From the NCBI RefSeq assembly GCF_001411495.1, contig NZ_CP012983.1, positions 930,001 through 994,000 on the forward strand: a stretch of DNA of 64,000 nucleotides. Reading direction: 5' to 3'. The position numbers and the translations under genes are program-made. A model generated the notes under the pieces. That model had not been told where the DNA came from. It searched no databases and worked only from the letters and a program-made list of their open reading frames with translations. This document shows positions 37,325-46,500 of this stretch, piece after piece (position 1 is the first letter of the stretch; every line of letters begins with the position of its first letter). This DNA comes from Burkholderia cepacia ATCC 25416. GTDB taxonomy: Bacteria; Pseudomonadota; Gammaproteobacteria; Burkholderiales; Burkholderiaceae.

Positions 37325-38574
37325 ATGCCGACCGACCGCAACCCGCCGCCCGCCACGCGCCATCGGCTCGGCGAATGGATGGCGCGCGAAGAAACCCACA
37401 TGGCCGCGTTCCGCGAAGGGATCGCGGCGGAAGCCCGCGCGCATGCCGGCGACCGGTTGCGCACGCCGGCCGTGCAGGCGCTCGCGCGGCTGTTCGACGA
37501 CCATGCCGTCCTGCGCATGGGCCTGACCCGCGCAATCGACGAGGCGCTCGACACGGGCCTGCGGCTCGGCTACGCGTCGATCGGCGAGCTGATGACGGTG
37601 CTCGATCACCTGATGACCTATACGCCCCCTTTCAGCGAAACGAGCCTGATCGTGTGCCCGATCAACGCGTTCCTCGACTGGCCGATGTGCATGCCGTCGG
37701 GCCATGCGGTGTTTCGCGACGCGACCGTCAACGCGCACCTGAAGCGCGTGCTGAACGTGTGGTGCGACTTCCTCGGCGGCCCGCATTCGCGCACGCATCT
37801 CGACACGTCGGCGCCCGACGGCTGGTTCTGCGACGCAGCGTGCAGGCGCCTCGGGCTGTCCCAGTTCGAGTATCGCGACGACCAGCCGCACCTGGGCTTC
37901 GCCTCGTGGAACGACTTCTTCACGCGACGCTTTCGCGACGGCGCGCGCCCGGTCGGGCACCCGACGATCCGCACGTGATCGTCAGCGCATGCGAGGCCGC
38001 GCCGTACCACACCGAATCGAAGGTGAAGCTGCGCGACACGTTCTGGATCAAGGCACAGCCGTATTCGTTGCGCGACCTCTTCACGCCCGCGTGGCTGCCG
38101 CTCGCCGAACGCTTCGTCGGCGGCGACATCTACCAGGCCTACCTGAGCGCGTACAACTACCATCGCTGGCATGCACCGGTGCGCGGCGTCGTCACGCACG
38201 CGTACCGTGTCGACGGGACCTACTACTCGGTCGCGGAGGCGGAGGGCACCGATCCGGCCGGGCTGAACGACTCGCAGGGTTACACGACGGCCGTCGCCAC
38301 GCGCGCGGTGGTCGCGCTCTCCTGCGACGACCCCGGCATCGGCACCGTGGCGGCCGTGTTCGTCGGGATGGGCGACGTGTCGTCGTGCGTGATCGACGTC
38401 GTGCCGGGGCAGCGCGTCGACAAAGGCGACGAGATCGGCTACTTCCAGTTCGGCGGATCGACGTACTGCCTGCTGTTCGAAGCCGGCGTGATCGACCGCT
38501 TCCTGCCCGCGCCGCCGTTCGACGGCCGGACACCTGTCGTACCCGTCAACGCGGGCGTCGCGATCGCGCGGTGA
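37325..38574 (+). pseudogene. Phosphatidylserine decarboxylase/PsiD-family gene with a frameshift
   Basis: The first frame (37325-37978) encodes 217 aa with the N-terminal PSDC-type domain (HRLGEWMAREETHMAAF, CPINAFLDWPMCMPSG, FASWNDFFTRRFRDGARPV) and stops at 37978. The next frame continues the protein (DDPHVIVSACEAAPY... to FQFGGSTYCLLF, end 38574). It includes GGST, where the pyruvoyl group forms by self-cleavage at Ser. Adding one G to the GGG at 37955-37957 would join the halves into about 415 aa. The two-domain form is shared with PsiD-like aromatic amino-acid decarboxylases. It may be a true mutation or a sequencing error. Strong GGAGGAAGCC before the ATG and a sigma-54 promoter upstream. 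Confidence 0.75.
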
Positions 38575-38594
38575 ATGCCGCGCGGCGCCGCGCA

Positions 38595-38840
38595 TCACGC
38601 GTCGTTCAGGTCGCTCAGATCGGACACGTCGGTCGCGACCCCGTCATGCCGCTGCACGCACTTCAGGACCGACAGACCGCCGGCCGTCAACACGGGCCGA
38701 CGCTCGCCGGACGTGTCGTCGCGCTGCATCTCGATCAGGCGTTGCTCGACGAGGGCGACGACGTCGTCGCGGTCGATCTGGATCTGTTCCGGCGCGTGAT
38801 GCACCAGGAACAGCACGGCAAATTCATGGGCGGTCAGCAT
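38595..38840 (-). CDS. Small hypothetical protein
   Basis: 81 aa, MLTAHEFAVLFLVHHAPEQIQIDRDDVVALVEQRLIE at the start (first residues only relevant), ending in an acidic tail. The look is of a small winged-helix-like fold: helix, then VEQRL, then LTAGGLSVLKCV. Too short to assign. The ATG at 38840 lies after GGGGAACGAGC. A weaker sigma-54-like site and a conserved TTTTCAACGG element lie upstream. Confidence 0.55.
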   Translation of the reverse strand: MLTAHEFAVLFLVHHAPEQIQIDRDDVVALVEQRLIEMQRDDTSGERRPVLTAGGLSVLKCVQRHDGVATDVSDLSDLNDA

Positions 38841-38899
38841 GCTCGTTCCCCGTCTGCGGCTACGTGCGATGCGACGAACGGGTCGCATCGGCATGCGGC

Positions 38900-38913
38900 G
38901 CGAATCGTGCGCC
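38900..38913 (-). promoter_or_regulatory. Possible sigma-54 promoter of the 81-aa gene
   Basis: Minus strand GGCGC-ACGAT-TCGC: GG-N10-GC spacing is right but both boxes have one mismatch. It is 60 bp upstream of the ATG at 38840. The dyad at 39027-39044 lies 114 bp further upstream, which raises its credibility. Confidence 0.4.
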
Positions 38914-39026
38914 GGCAACAGGCCATTCATGCAGGGAACATGCCAGTCGACGCCATGCGAACCGCACCGCGCGCTCGGCGCGCGGCGCGATGTGGCACCG
39001 GGCAACGCCTGCGGCGCGCGGCAAAG

Positions 39027-39044
39027 TTTTCAACGGCGTGTAAT
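39027..39044. promoter_or_regulatory. Conserved TTTCAACGG-TGTAAT element (possible enhancer)
   Basis: TTTTCAACGGCGTGTAAT, nearly the same as the element at 40213-40229 and placed likewise upstream of a minus-strand sigma-54-type promoter. Candidate binding site for the local activator. Confidence 0.4.
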
Positions 39045-39111
39045 GCGGGTGGCTGGATGGCCGGGTGGCTGGATGCGTCGCGAAATGACGCTTCGGGAAG
39101 CGCGACGGAGG

Positions 39112-39444
39112 TCAGGACTTCCCCGGACCAAACAGCCCGGCCCGCGCCCGACCGCCCGGCGCACGGAAATAACCGCTATGCAGCACCACGTCCGCCCCGC
39201 CGCCGTCGGCCAGCACCTCCGCGCACGCGGCCTCGATGCGCGCGCGGCCGCGTTCGAACGCATCGCGCAGGTCGGCCTCCAGCGCGGACTGCGCGCCGAA
39301 ATGATCCTCCAGCGCCTCGACCGTGATCGCGCAGGTCTGCGGCACGCCATCGACGTCGACGATGAAACTCAACTGCAGCGCCGCTCCGTCGAACACGGGC
39401 GGCGTGTCGGTCAGCGTCACGCGACGGGCGGATTCGGCCGGCAT
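39112..39444 (-). CDS. DUF1488-family protein
   Basis: 110 aa from the ATG at 39444. The signature LSFIVDVDGVPQTCAITVEALEDHFGA is that of DUF1488, small cytoplasmic proteins of unknown function. It begins four bases after the pfpI stop, so it is the second gene of that operon. An upstream in-frame ATG (39489) would run into pfpI and is not preferred. Confidence 0.75.
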   Translation of the reverse strand: MPAESARRVTLTDTPPVFDGAALQLSFIVDVDGVPQTCAITVEALEDHFGAQSALEADLRDAFERGRARIEAACAEVLADGGGADVVLHSGYFRAPGGRARAGLFGPGKS

Positions 39445-39448
39445 CGGC

Positions 39449-39997
39449 TTACGCCCCCCGCGACGCAAGGCGCTCGACCAGCGCGCCATTGAACGCGGGC
39501 AGGTCGGCGGGCTTGCGGCTCGTGATCAGGTTGCCGTCGCGCACGACCTCCTCGTCGACCCACTTGCCGCCCGCATGACGGATATCGTCCTGCAGGCTCG
39601 GCCAGCTCGTCATCGTGCGGCCCTCCACGAGCCCGGCCGACACGAGCAGCCAGCCGCCGTGGCAGATCGCCGCGATCGGCTTGCCGGCGCCGACGGCCGC
39701 CGTCACGAATTCGCGCGCGGCCGGCAGCATCCGGATCGCGTCGCCGTTCACGACGCCGCCAGGCAGCACGACCGCGTCGTAATCGCCTTCGCGCGCGTCG
39801 TCGAACGTGCGGTCGACCTTCACGCGCTCGCCCTTGTCGACGTGCCGGAAACCCTGGATCTCGCCGCGCTTCTGCGAAATCACGTCGACCTGCGCGCCCT
39901 CGGCGGCGAGCGCGCGCTGCGGCTCGACGAGTTCAGCTTCCTCGAATCCGTCGACCGCGAGGATGGCCACCTTGCAATGCTCCAGCCTGCCGCTCAT
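39449..39997 (-). CDS. PfpI/DJ-1-family protein (protease/deglycase-like)
   Basis: 182 aa. The nucleophile-elbow cysteine is in AAICHGGWLL, with the conserved Glu in VDGFEEAE and the His after Cys; the motif is complete. PfpI/YhbO relatives protect against oxidative, heat and glyoxal stress. GGAGACGTTC precedes the ATG. A sigma-54 promoter lies 51 bp upstream and a conserved element 150 bp further. It leads a two-gene operon with the DUF1488 gene. Confidence 0.85.
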   Translation of the reverse strand: MSGRLEHCKVAILAVDGFEEAELVEPQRALAAEGAQVDVISQKRGEIQGFRHVDKGERVKVDRTFDDAREGDYDAVVLPGGVVNGDAIRMLPAAREFVTAAVGAGKPIAAICHGGWLLVSAGLVEGRTMTSWPSLQDDIRHAGGKWVDEEVVRDGNLITSRKPADLPAFNGALVERLASRGA

Positions 39998-40047
39998 GAA
40001 CGTCTCCTTCGGATGGGCGGCACACGTCGCGCCGCATCGGTCGTGCA

Positions 40048-40061
40048 GCAATCGGCGTGCC
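40048..40061 (-). promoter_or_regulatory. Sigma-54 promoter of pfpI
   Basis: Minus strand GGCAC-GCCGA-TTGC with exact GG-N10-GC spacing, 51 bp upstream of the ATG at 39997. Confidence 0.78.
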
Positions 40062-40212
40062 GGCCGGGGAGGCCGCCGTACACGCACGTCCAGGGTCGCA
40101 CCCGTTCGCATCGCGGCACCAGCCGGGGAACGACCCGCGATCGCATCGAGGCCGGCACGCGCATGCGCCCGGCCGGCCCGGTTCGACGTCGCCGCGTGCC
40201 CGGCTGCAAAGA

Positions 40213-40229
40213 TTTCAACGGGATGTAAT
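40213..40229. promoter_or_regulatory. Conserved TTTCAACGG-TGTAAT element upstream of pfpI
   Basis: TTTCAACGGGATGTAAT, about 150 bp upstream of the pfpI -24 box, a normal enhancer distance. It shares the GCAAAG-N-TTTCAACGG...TGTAAT layout with 39027-39044. Confidence 0.42.
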
Positions 40230-40256
40230 CCAATGCGGCACGTCGGCCCGCAACGA

Positions 40257-40622
40257 TTACTGCAGGTGCCGCGCCGCATCGAGCATCGCGTCGGTCAGTT
40301 CGATCGTCAGCGTCAGGTATTCGTCGGTGTCGGGCAACTGATCGAGCGTCTGCTGCACGGCCTCGTGCAGCATCGCATGCACGCGCGTGCGTGCGCCGTC
40401 GTCGAGATCCGCGTAATGCTCCATCGTGTCGCAGTCGAGCGCGAGCACGACCGAATACCGCGCCACCTCGGGCGGCGCCTCGAGCGCATTCGCCCACGCC
40501 GCGTGGAACATGACCCTGCCCGTCGCGACGTCGACATGAACCGTCGTGTCGAGATCGTCCACGTCGACCGCCTCGCCGTCGATCTCGTCGTTCTCCAGCC
40601 AAATCCGGGAATTCGATTGCAT
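40257..40622 (-). CDS. Small acidic hypothetical protein
   Basis: 121 aa, acidic and soluble (WLENDEIDGEAVDVDDLD near the start, TLTIELTDAMLDAARHLQ at the end). ATG at 40622 chosen because AGGAGGACATC lies directly before it. An in-frame ATG at 40715 with a weaker GGAG site would add 31 residues. A sigma-54 promoter at 40798 points into it. Possibly an immunity- or regulator-like fold, but no family is recognised. Confidence 0.6.
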   Translation of the reverse strand: MQSNSRIWLENDEIDGEAVDVDDLDTTVHVDVATGRVMFHAAWANALEAPPEVARYSVVLALDCDTMEHYADLDDGARTRVHAMLHEAVQQTLDQLPDTDEYLTLTIELTDAMLDAARHLQ

Positions 40623-40784
40623 GATGTCCTCCTGCGTGGTGGCCGCGCGCCCGTCCCGGGAAACCGCGCCGTCATCGCGCCGCGCGACCGGCTTCGGATC
40701 GGTTGCCGGCTTCATGGCGTGTGCTCCGTGGTGATGATGCGGTAACGGAAATGCCTGCTCGTGCCTTCCGGCAACGCCGTTCCA

Positions 40785-40798
40785 GCAATGCCCATGCC
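40785..40798 (-). promoter_or_regulatory. Sigma-54 promoter of the 121-aa gene
   Basis: Minus strand GGCAT-GGGCA-TTGC, GG-N10-GC spacing, one mismatch at -24. Back-to-back with the DUF3175 promoter 24 bases away. Confidence 0.6.
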
Positions 40799-40822
40799 GA
40801 CGTCCGCGCCCGCCCGCGGCGC

Positions 40823-40836
40823 GGCACGCGGATTGC
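40823..40836 (+). promoter_or_regulatory. Sigma-54 promoter of the DUF3175 gene
   Basis: GGCACGCGGATTGCG, exact GG-N10-GC spacing, 51 bp before the ATG at 40888. One of the six near-identical copies. Confidence 0.82.
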
Positions 40837-40887
40837 GTCGCCCGTCTCCGCAGGACCATCCCTCGACCCCATACGGAGCCCCGTCAC

Positions 40888-41244
40888 ATGCCTTCCGCTT
40901 CTGCTTCCCACGCACACGGCAAGCGCCTCACGCGCCGTCCCGGCCGCGCCCGCAGCGCCGATCCGGCACACCGCAAGCGCTGGTCGGGCGAAGTCACGCA
41001 ACGCAGCGATGCGCTCGACATCGAACCCGACATCTTCAAGTCCGACGATCCGGAGGCGATCGCCGCGTCGCTGAAGCGTTCGGCCGAACACAGCCGCCGC
41101 CGCAAGGCGTCGCCGTTCCAGTCGGCGATGTCGATGCTGAACTTCTACGTGAACCGCGCGGGCCGCAACCTGCCGAAAACGCGCCGCACGACGCTCGAAC
41201 GCGCGAAACGCAAACTGCGCGAGGCATTCGGCCGCAAGCCCTGA
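40888..41244 (+). CDS. DUF3175-family protein
   Basis: 118 aa, highly basic. The family core is clear: RWSGEVTQRSDALDIEPDIF, SDDPEAIAASLKRSAE and AMSMLNFYVNRAGRNLP. The basic character suggests nucleic-acid contact; function unknown. It has a near-consensus sigma-54 promoter. The antiporter gene follows 42 bp downstream, probably on the same transcript. Confidence 0.8.
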   Translation: MPSASASHAHGKRLTRRPGRARSADPAHRKRWSGEVTQRSDALDIEPDIFKSDDPEAIAASLKRSAEHSRRRKASPFQSAMSMLNFYVNRAGRNLPKTRRTTLERAKRKLREAFGRKP

Positions 41245-41286
41245 CGGGTTGCGCGTCCGCCTTCCCCGCCTGCCGCGAACCCGCGC

Positions 41287-42606
41287 ATGCACGAGACGCT
41301 CTGGTACCTGATCATCGGCGCGGTACTGCTGGGCATGGGCGTCGCGACGTCGGCGCTGCGCCACCTGCCGTGCAGCACCGCGATGATCTATCTCGTGCTC
41401 GGCGTCGCGCTCGGCCCGGCCGGCGCCGGCCTGCTGCAGCTCGACCTCGAACGCGACGCGCCGTTGCTGCGTGAAATCGTCGAAATCGCGCTGCTCGTGT
41501 CGCTGTTCGCGATCGGGCTGCGGCTGCGCGTGCCGCTGACCGACCGGCTGTGGCTCGTGCCGTGCCGCCTCGGCTTGCTCGCGATGATCGTCACCGTGCC
41601 GCTGCTCGCCGCGTGCGCGGTGCTCGCGCTCGGGCTCGGCTGGGGCCCGGCGCTGCTGCTCGCGGCGATCCTCGCACCGACCGACCCCGTGCTCGCGCAC
41701 GACGTGCAGGTGCACGACCCGGGCGATCGCGATCTCGTGCGCTTCGCGCTGTCCGGCGAAGGCGGGTTGAACGACGGCATCGCCTTGCCGTTCGCGCTCG
41801 CGGGGCTCGCACTGTGCGGCACGCGCGACGCGACCTACGGGCTCGCGCCGCTGTCCGGCGCGTTCGCGCTCGTCGCGCTGTGGGGCATCGCGGGCGCGGC
41901 CGCGATCGGCGGCGCCCTCGGCTGGGCGACGACGAAACTGATCGGCTGGCTGCGCACGCGGCACGCGCAGGCGCTCGGCCTCGAAGGCTTCTTCGCGCTC
42001 GCGCTGATCGTGCTGTCGTTCGGCGCCGCGCAGCTCGCGCACACGTTCGGCTTCGTCGCGACGTTCGCGGCCGGTGTCGCGATGCGCCGCGTCGAGCACC
42101 GTGCGAGCGGCGACCGCAGGCCGCGTGAAGTGATCGGCCAGATCGATTCGGAAGACGTCGTCGCCACCGAGAAGCATCCGGAGAAGGCGCACGCGTTCAT
42201 GGCCGAATCGGTGCTCGGCTTCACGATCGAACTCGAACGGATCGCGGAAGCCGTCGTGATGACGATGGTCGGCAGCGTGCTCGCGACGCTGCCGGGCCCG
42301 CTGCTCACGTGGGGGGCGGCCGCGCTGGCCGCCGTGCTGTTCGTCGTCGTACGGCCGCTGGCGGTGCTGGTCACGCTCGCCGGTTCGCGTGCGACGCAGG
42401 CGCAGCGTCGGCTGATGGCCTGGTTCGGCATTCGCGGGATCGGCTCGTTCTACTACCTGCTGTTCGCGATCGAGCACGCGCCGTCCGGCGCGGTGCGCTC
42501 GCTGGCGGCGCCGGTGCTGGTCGTCGTATCGGCCTCGGTGATCGCGCACGGGATCTCCGCGACGCCGCTGATGAACTGGTATCACCGGCTGCAGCATCGG
42601 CGCTGA
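41287..42606 (+). CDS. Cation/proton antiporter (CPA1 type)
   Basis: 439 aa with about 11-12 membrane helices. The paired-acid region ILAPTDPVLAHDVQV, then FALSGEGGLNDGIALPFAL, is typical of NhaP-type Na+(K+)/H+ antiporters, with the TDP and ND ion-site residues. It would export cations in exchange for protons and so help pH or salt homeostasis. No ribosome site is obvious; it is probably translated from the DUF3175 transcript. It converges on ligD. Confidence 0.8.
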   Translation: MHETLWYLIIGAVLLGMGVATSALRHLPCSTAMIYLVLGVALGPAGAGLLQLDLERDAPLLREIVEIALLVSLFAIGLRLRVPLTDRLWLVPCRLGLLAMIVTVPLLAACAVLALGLGWGPALLLAAILAPTDPVLAHDVQVHDPGDRDLVRFALSGEGGLNDGIALPFALAGLALCGTRDATYGLAPLSGAFALVALWGIAGAAAIGGALGWATTKLIGWLRTRHAQALGLEGFFALALIVLSFGAAQLAHTFGFVATFAAGVAMRRVEHRASGDRRPREVIGQIDSEDVVATEKHPEKAHAFMAESVLGFTIELERIAEAVVMTMVGSVLATLPGPLLTWGAAALAAVLFVVVRPLAVLVTLAGSRATQAQRRLMAWFGIRGIGSFYYLLFAIEHAPSGAVRSLAAPVLVVVSASVIAHGISATPLMNWYHRLQHRR

Positions 42607-42611
42607 CGGGT

Positions 42612-45392
42612 TCACGTTTGCGCCCCGAGCCGCGCACGCATCGACGCCGTGATGCGCTGGCGCGTGTGCGCATAACCTTCCCACGGGTCGCGTTTCAGCG
42701 CGTCGAGCCGTTCGCGCAGCGTGTCGATCGTCCATTGCGCGCCGCCCGTCGTAGCGGGCACCTCGTCCCATTCGAGCGGCACCGACACGCCCATGCCGGG
42801 CCGCGCCCGCAGCGAGTACGCGGCGATCGTGCTCGCGCCGCGGCCGTTGCGCAGGTAGTCGACGAAGATCCTGCCGCGCCGGTGGCGCGGCCCCATCGTC
42901 GCGGTGAAGCGCTCGGGCACCGTAGCGGCGACGTGCTGCGCGACCGCGCGGGAGAAGTCCTTCACGTCGTCCCAGCCCGCATGCCGCGTGAGCGGCACGA
43001 CGACATGCAGCCCCTTGCCGCCGCTCGTCTTGCAGAACGACACGAGCCCCAGTTCGTCGAGCAGCCCGCGCACGATCTGCGCGGCGTCGATCATCGCGCG
43101 CCACGGCAGCGCCGGATCGGGATCGAGGTCGAACACGATCCGGTCGGGCCGCTCGATGTTCGACGCGTGTGCGTTCCACGTGTGCAGCTCGATCGTGCCC
43201 ATCTGCGCGGCGCCGAGCAGCGCGTCGACGCTGTCGATCGACAGCAGCGGGCCGTGGCCGGGATCAAGCCCCTCGTGCTGCCTGACGAACGGGATTTCCC
43301 GGCGTTCCGCATGCTTCTGGAAGAACAGTTCGCCGGCGATGTCGCCCGGCGCGCGCACGAGCGATACGGGCCGGCCTTTCAGGTCGGGGAGCAGCCACGG
43401 TGCGACCCATGACCAGTAATGCGCGAGGTCGATCTTGCGCGTGCCGCTGCGCGGGTCGAGCACGCGATCGGGATGCGTGATGCGCACGCGGTCGACGTGA
43501 TCGACGCCGGGTTCGCCGGGCGCGCGGCCGGCGGACGCATGCGTTCGCGCGCGCGGCCGGCGGTCGTGCCCGGTATCGGTATGCGGTGCATGCGGATTGC
43601 CATGCGCTGCCTGGGGTTCGTCCATCGTCGTCTCCGATTCGGTATGGCGCGGCACCTCGCGGACGATCCGCCGCGCCGGCTTGTCTTCGCGCAGCGCGAT
43701 GAACGACGCCTGCCGCACGATCCCGTCGCCCGTCCATTCCGCGAATTCGCATTCGGCGACGAGCGTCGGCTCGACCCAGTGCACGCGCGTGCGCGACCGT
43801 TCGTGCGGCGGCGGGTCGAACGGCGTCGTGTCGCGCTCGTGCTTGCGCAGCATGGCCGCGAGCCGGTCGAGCAGGCGCGTGTCGAACCCGGTGCCGACGC
43901 GGCCGACATAGCGCAACGGCGGCGTGCCGCGTGACCGCTTGCCGCCCGCGTCCGGCGCATGCACGCCGAGCAGCAGCGCGCCGAAGCCGTGCCGGCTGCC
44001 CGCCGGCTCGGTGTAGCCGCCGATCACGAACTCCTGCCGCCGCCGGCATTTCAGCTTGATCCAGGCGGGCGAGCGGCCGCCGCGATAACGCGACTCCGCG
44101 CGCTTGCCGATCAACCCTTCGAGCCCCGTGTCGCACGCGTGCGCGATCAGCGGCACGACGTCGTCGCCGAGGTCGGGTGAAAAACGCAGCCGGGCCGGAT
44201 CGCAGCCGTCGAGCAGCGGCTCGAGCAGCGCGCGACGGGCGGCGAGCGGCACGTCGCGCAGGTCGTATCCGTCGAGAAACGGCAGGTCGAACACGAACAG
44301 CGTCACCGAGTCCGAGCGGCCCGCGCCGAGCGCGTTCTGCAGCGCCTGGAAATCGGGCAGGCCGTTCTCGCGGAGCACGACGGCTTCGCCGTCGAGCCAT
44401 GCGTTGTCGACCTCGAGCGCGGCGAGCGCATCGCGCTGCGCACGCAGCTTCGCGGTCCAGTCGCGGCCTTCGCGCGTCATCAGCGTGACGTGCCGCCGCG
44501 CGCCGCGACCGGCGATCCGCGCGAGGATCCGGTAACCGTCGAATTTCACTTCGTAGCGCCAGTCGCCGTGCGCAGGCGGCGCATCGACCAGCGTCGCGAG
44601 TTGCGGCGCGATGCGCTCGGGCAACGCCGCGCGCACGGCGCCGTCCATGCGAGACAGGTCTGTCGACGGACTGCCCGCGTCGCCGTCGTGCGTGCCCGGC
44701 GCGTTGCCGTGGCCGCGCCGCGCGGCACGCGCAGGGGGCGGCACCGCGCCGTTCCCCTTCCCGCGCGCGGCCTGCGTGTGCCCGTCATGCACGCTGCCCG
44801 GCCGCTGCGCGACGACATCGAACGCCGCCGCATCGCGCGCGTCGTCGTCGCGTTCCTTGATCAGCAGCCATTGCTCCTGGCGCCCCTGCTGCCGCCCGCT
44901 GCGCACCAGCGCCCAGCCGCCGTGCAGCTTCGCGCCGTCGAGCCGGAACGTCAGCTTGCCGGCACGGTAGCCCGCGCGTGCCTGCGCGACGCCGCCGTCG
45001 GGCGTCCACGTTCCTTCGTCCCACACGACGACCGAGCCCGCACCGTAATGTCCGGCCGGAATCTCGCCTTCGAACGACGCGTATTCGAGCGGATGGTCCT
45101 CGACGTGCACGGCCAGCCGTTTCACCGCCGGATCGACGCTCGGCCCTTTCGGCACGGCCCACGATTTCAGCGTGCCGTCGAGTTCGAGACGGAAGTCGTA
45201 GTGCAGCCGCCTCGCGTGGTGCTCCTGGATCACGAAGCGCAACGGCCGGGCCGTGCGCGCGGACGTTCCCGCCTTCCGCGACTGCCGCGCGTCCGCGTCG
45301 GCGGGCGCGCGCCGCCGCCCGTGCGCGCCCTCGGGCTCCGGCGTCGCGTCGAAGCGGCGTTTGCGGCGATAGGGGTCGAGTTTCGCGGCCAT
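42612..45392 (-). CDS. ligD: NHEJ DNA ligase D (phosphoesterase-ligase-polymerase)
   Basis: 926 aa. Order of domains: 3'-phosphoesterase (about 50-200; HHARRLHYDFRLELDG, GHYGAGSVVVWD), ATP-dependent ligase (about 265-600; adenylated Lys283 in YEVKFDGYRI) and primase-like polymerase (about 640-926; RITHPDRVLD, DLDPDP). This PE-LIG-POL order is that of Pseudomonas LigD. It repairs double-strand breaks together with Ku, chiefly in non-growing cells. Ku lies 24 bp upstream in the same direction. Low-complexity linkers separate the domains. Confidence 0.96.
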   Translation of the reverse strand: MAAKLDPYRRKRRFDATPEPEGAHGRRRAPADADARQSRKAGTSARTARPLRFVIQEHHARRLHYDFRLELDGTLKSWAVPKGPSVDPAVKRLAVHVEDHPLEYASFEGEIPAGHYGAGSVVVWDEGTWTPDGGVAQARAGYRAGKLTFRLDGAKLHGGWALVRSGRQQGRQEQWLLIKERDDDARDAAAFDVVAQRPGSVHDGHTQAARGKGNGAVPPPARAARRGHGNAPGTHDGDAGSPSTDLSRMDGAVRAALPERIAPQLATLVDAPPAHGDWRYEVKFDGYRILARIAGRGARRHVTLMTREGRDWTAKLRAQRDALAALEVDNAWLDGEAVVLRENGLPDFQALQNALGAGRSDSVTLFVFDLPFLDGYDLRDVPLAARRALLEPLLDGCDPARLRFSPDLGDDVVPLIAHACDTGLEGLIGKRAESRYRGGRSPAWIKLKCRRRQEFVIGGYTEPAGSRHGFGALLLGVHAPDAGGKRSRGTPPLRYVGRVGTGFDTRLLDRLAAMLRKHERDTTPFDPPPHERSRTRVHWVEPTLVAECEFAEWTGDGIVRQASFIALREDKPARRIVREVPRHTESETTMDEPQAAHGNPHAPHTDTGHDRRPRARTHASAGRAPGEPGVDHVDRVRITHPDRVLDPRSGTRKIDLAHYWSWVAPWLLPDLKGRPVSLVRAPGDIAGELFFQKHAERREIPFVRQHEGLDPGHGPLLSIDSVDALLGAAQMGTIELHTWNAHASNIERPDRIVFDLDPDPALPWRAMIDAAQIVRGLLDELGLVSFCKTSGGKGLHVVVPLTRHAGWDDVKDFSRAVAQHVAATVPERFTATMGPRHRRGRIFVDYLRNGRGASTIAAYSLRARPGMGVSVPLEWDEVPATTGGAQWTIDTLRERLDALKRDPWEGYAHTRQRITASMRARLGAQT

Positions 45393-45416
45393 TGCGTCGT
45401 CCTCCGTCGCGCGCGG

Positions 45417-46463
45417 TCATGCGGCGTGCTTGCGGCGCGCGGCGATCTTCTTCGCCGGGTGCGCCACGGCCGTGCCGTGCTTCGCGGCCGCGCGTTTTGC
45501 GGGCGCCTTCGCGGCACCTTTTTCTGCACCCTTTTCTGCACCCTTCGCGGCCCCTTTCGTCGGCGCTTTCGTCGGCGCTTTCGCAACCGGTTTGCGCCGC
45601 GCACCGGCGGCACGCGAAGATGCCGGCGCCCCGGCATCCGCCTCGTCGTCCGCTTCGGCTGCCCGCGCACCGCCGCCCTTCAGGCTGTGCTTCAGCAACT
45701 CGGTCAGGTCGACCACGTTGGACGCCGCGCGCCCCGTCTGCGCGGGCCTGTCCTCGATCTCCTCGATCCGGCCCGCGCGCACCTTGCGTTCGACCAGGTC
45801 GAGGATGTCGTCGCGAAACGTGTCGTGATACTCGTCGGGTGTCCACGAACCCGACATGTCGTCGATCAGCTTCTTCGCCATCGCGAGTTCGCGCGCACTG
45901 ACGCCCGCGCGCTTCGCATCGCCGGCCGGCACCGACAGTTCGTCGAGCGGGCGCAGCTCCTCCTGCCAGCGCAGCGTATCGAGCGCGAGCAGCGGCCCGA
46001 CCGGAATCAGCGCGCCGAGATGCTGACGGTCGCGCATCACGACGTGCGCGATGCCGATCTTGCCGCTGTCCTTCAGCGCATCGCGCAGCAGCGCGTAGAC
46101 CTTTTCGCCCTTGCGGTCCGGCACGAGGTAGTACGGCGTGTCGAGATACAGGAACGACACGGCGCCTTCGTCGACGAACGTGACGATGTCGACCGTCTGC
46201 GTCGATTCGGGGTTCGCCGCGCGGATCTCGTCGTCGGTCAGCACGACATAGCGCTCCTTCTCGTACTCGTAGCCGCGCACGATGTCCTCGCGCGTGACTT
46301 CTCGGCCGGTGCGCTTGTTGATCTGCCGATAGCCGACCGGGTCCATCGAGCGCCTGTCGAGCAGGCGGAACGACGGCTTCACCGTACGCGTGGCCGGGAA
46401 CAGCTGCACGGGCACGTGAACGAGCCCGAAGCTGATCGCGCCTTTCCAGATCATCCGTGCCAT
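45417..46463 (-). CDS. ku: Ku DNA end-binding protein
   Basis: 348 aa. The Ku bridge/core is clear: MARMIWKGAISFGLVHVPVQ, YEYEKERYVVLTDDEI and IGIAHVVMRDRQHLGALIP. After about residue 265 there is a long basic tail with alternating Lys-Ala/Gly/Pro repeats (KAPTKAPTKGAAKGAEKG). Such tails bind DNA in other bacterial Ku proteins. It forms the NHEJ pair with LigD. The run of same-strand genes back to rpoN2 raises the chance of sigma-54-driven readthrough. Confidence 0.95.
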   Translation of the reverse strand: MARMIWKGAISFGLVHVPVQLFPATRTVKPSFRLLDRRSMDPVGYRQINKRTGREVTREDIVRGYEYEKERYVVLTDDEIRAANPESTQTVDIVTFVDEGAVSFLYLDTPYYLVPDRKGEKVYALLRDALKDSGKIGIAHVVMRDRQHLGALIPVGPLLALDTLRWQEELRPLDELSVPAGDAKRAGVSARELAMAKKLIDDMSGSWTPDEYHDTFRDDILDLVERKVRAGRIEEIEDRPAQTGRAASNVVDLTELLKHSLKGGGARAAEADDEADAGAPASSRAAGARRKPVAKAPTKAPTKGAAKGAEKGAEKGAAKAPAKRAAAKHGTAVAHPAKKIAARRKHAA

Positions 46464-46500
46464 CGATGTCCTCCTTGCGGCGTGTGGGGTCCGGCGAAAG

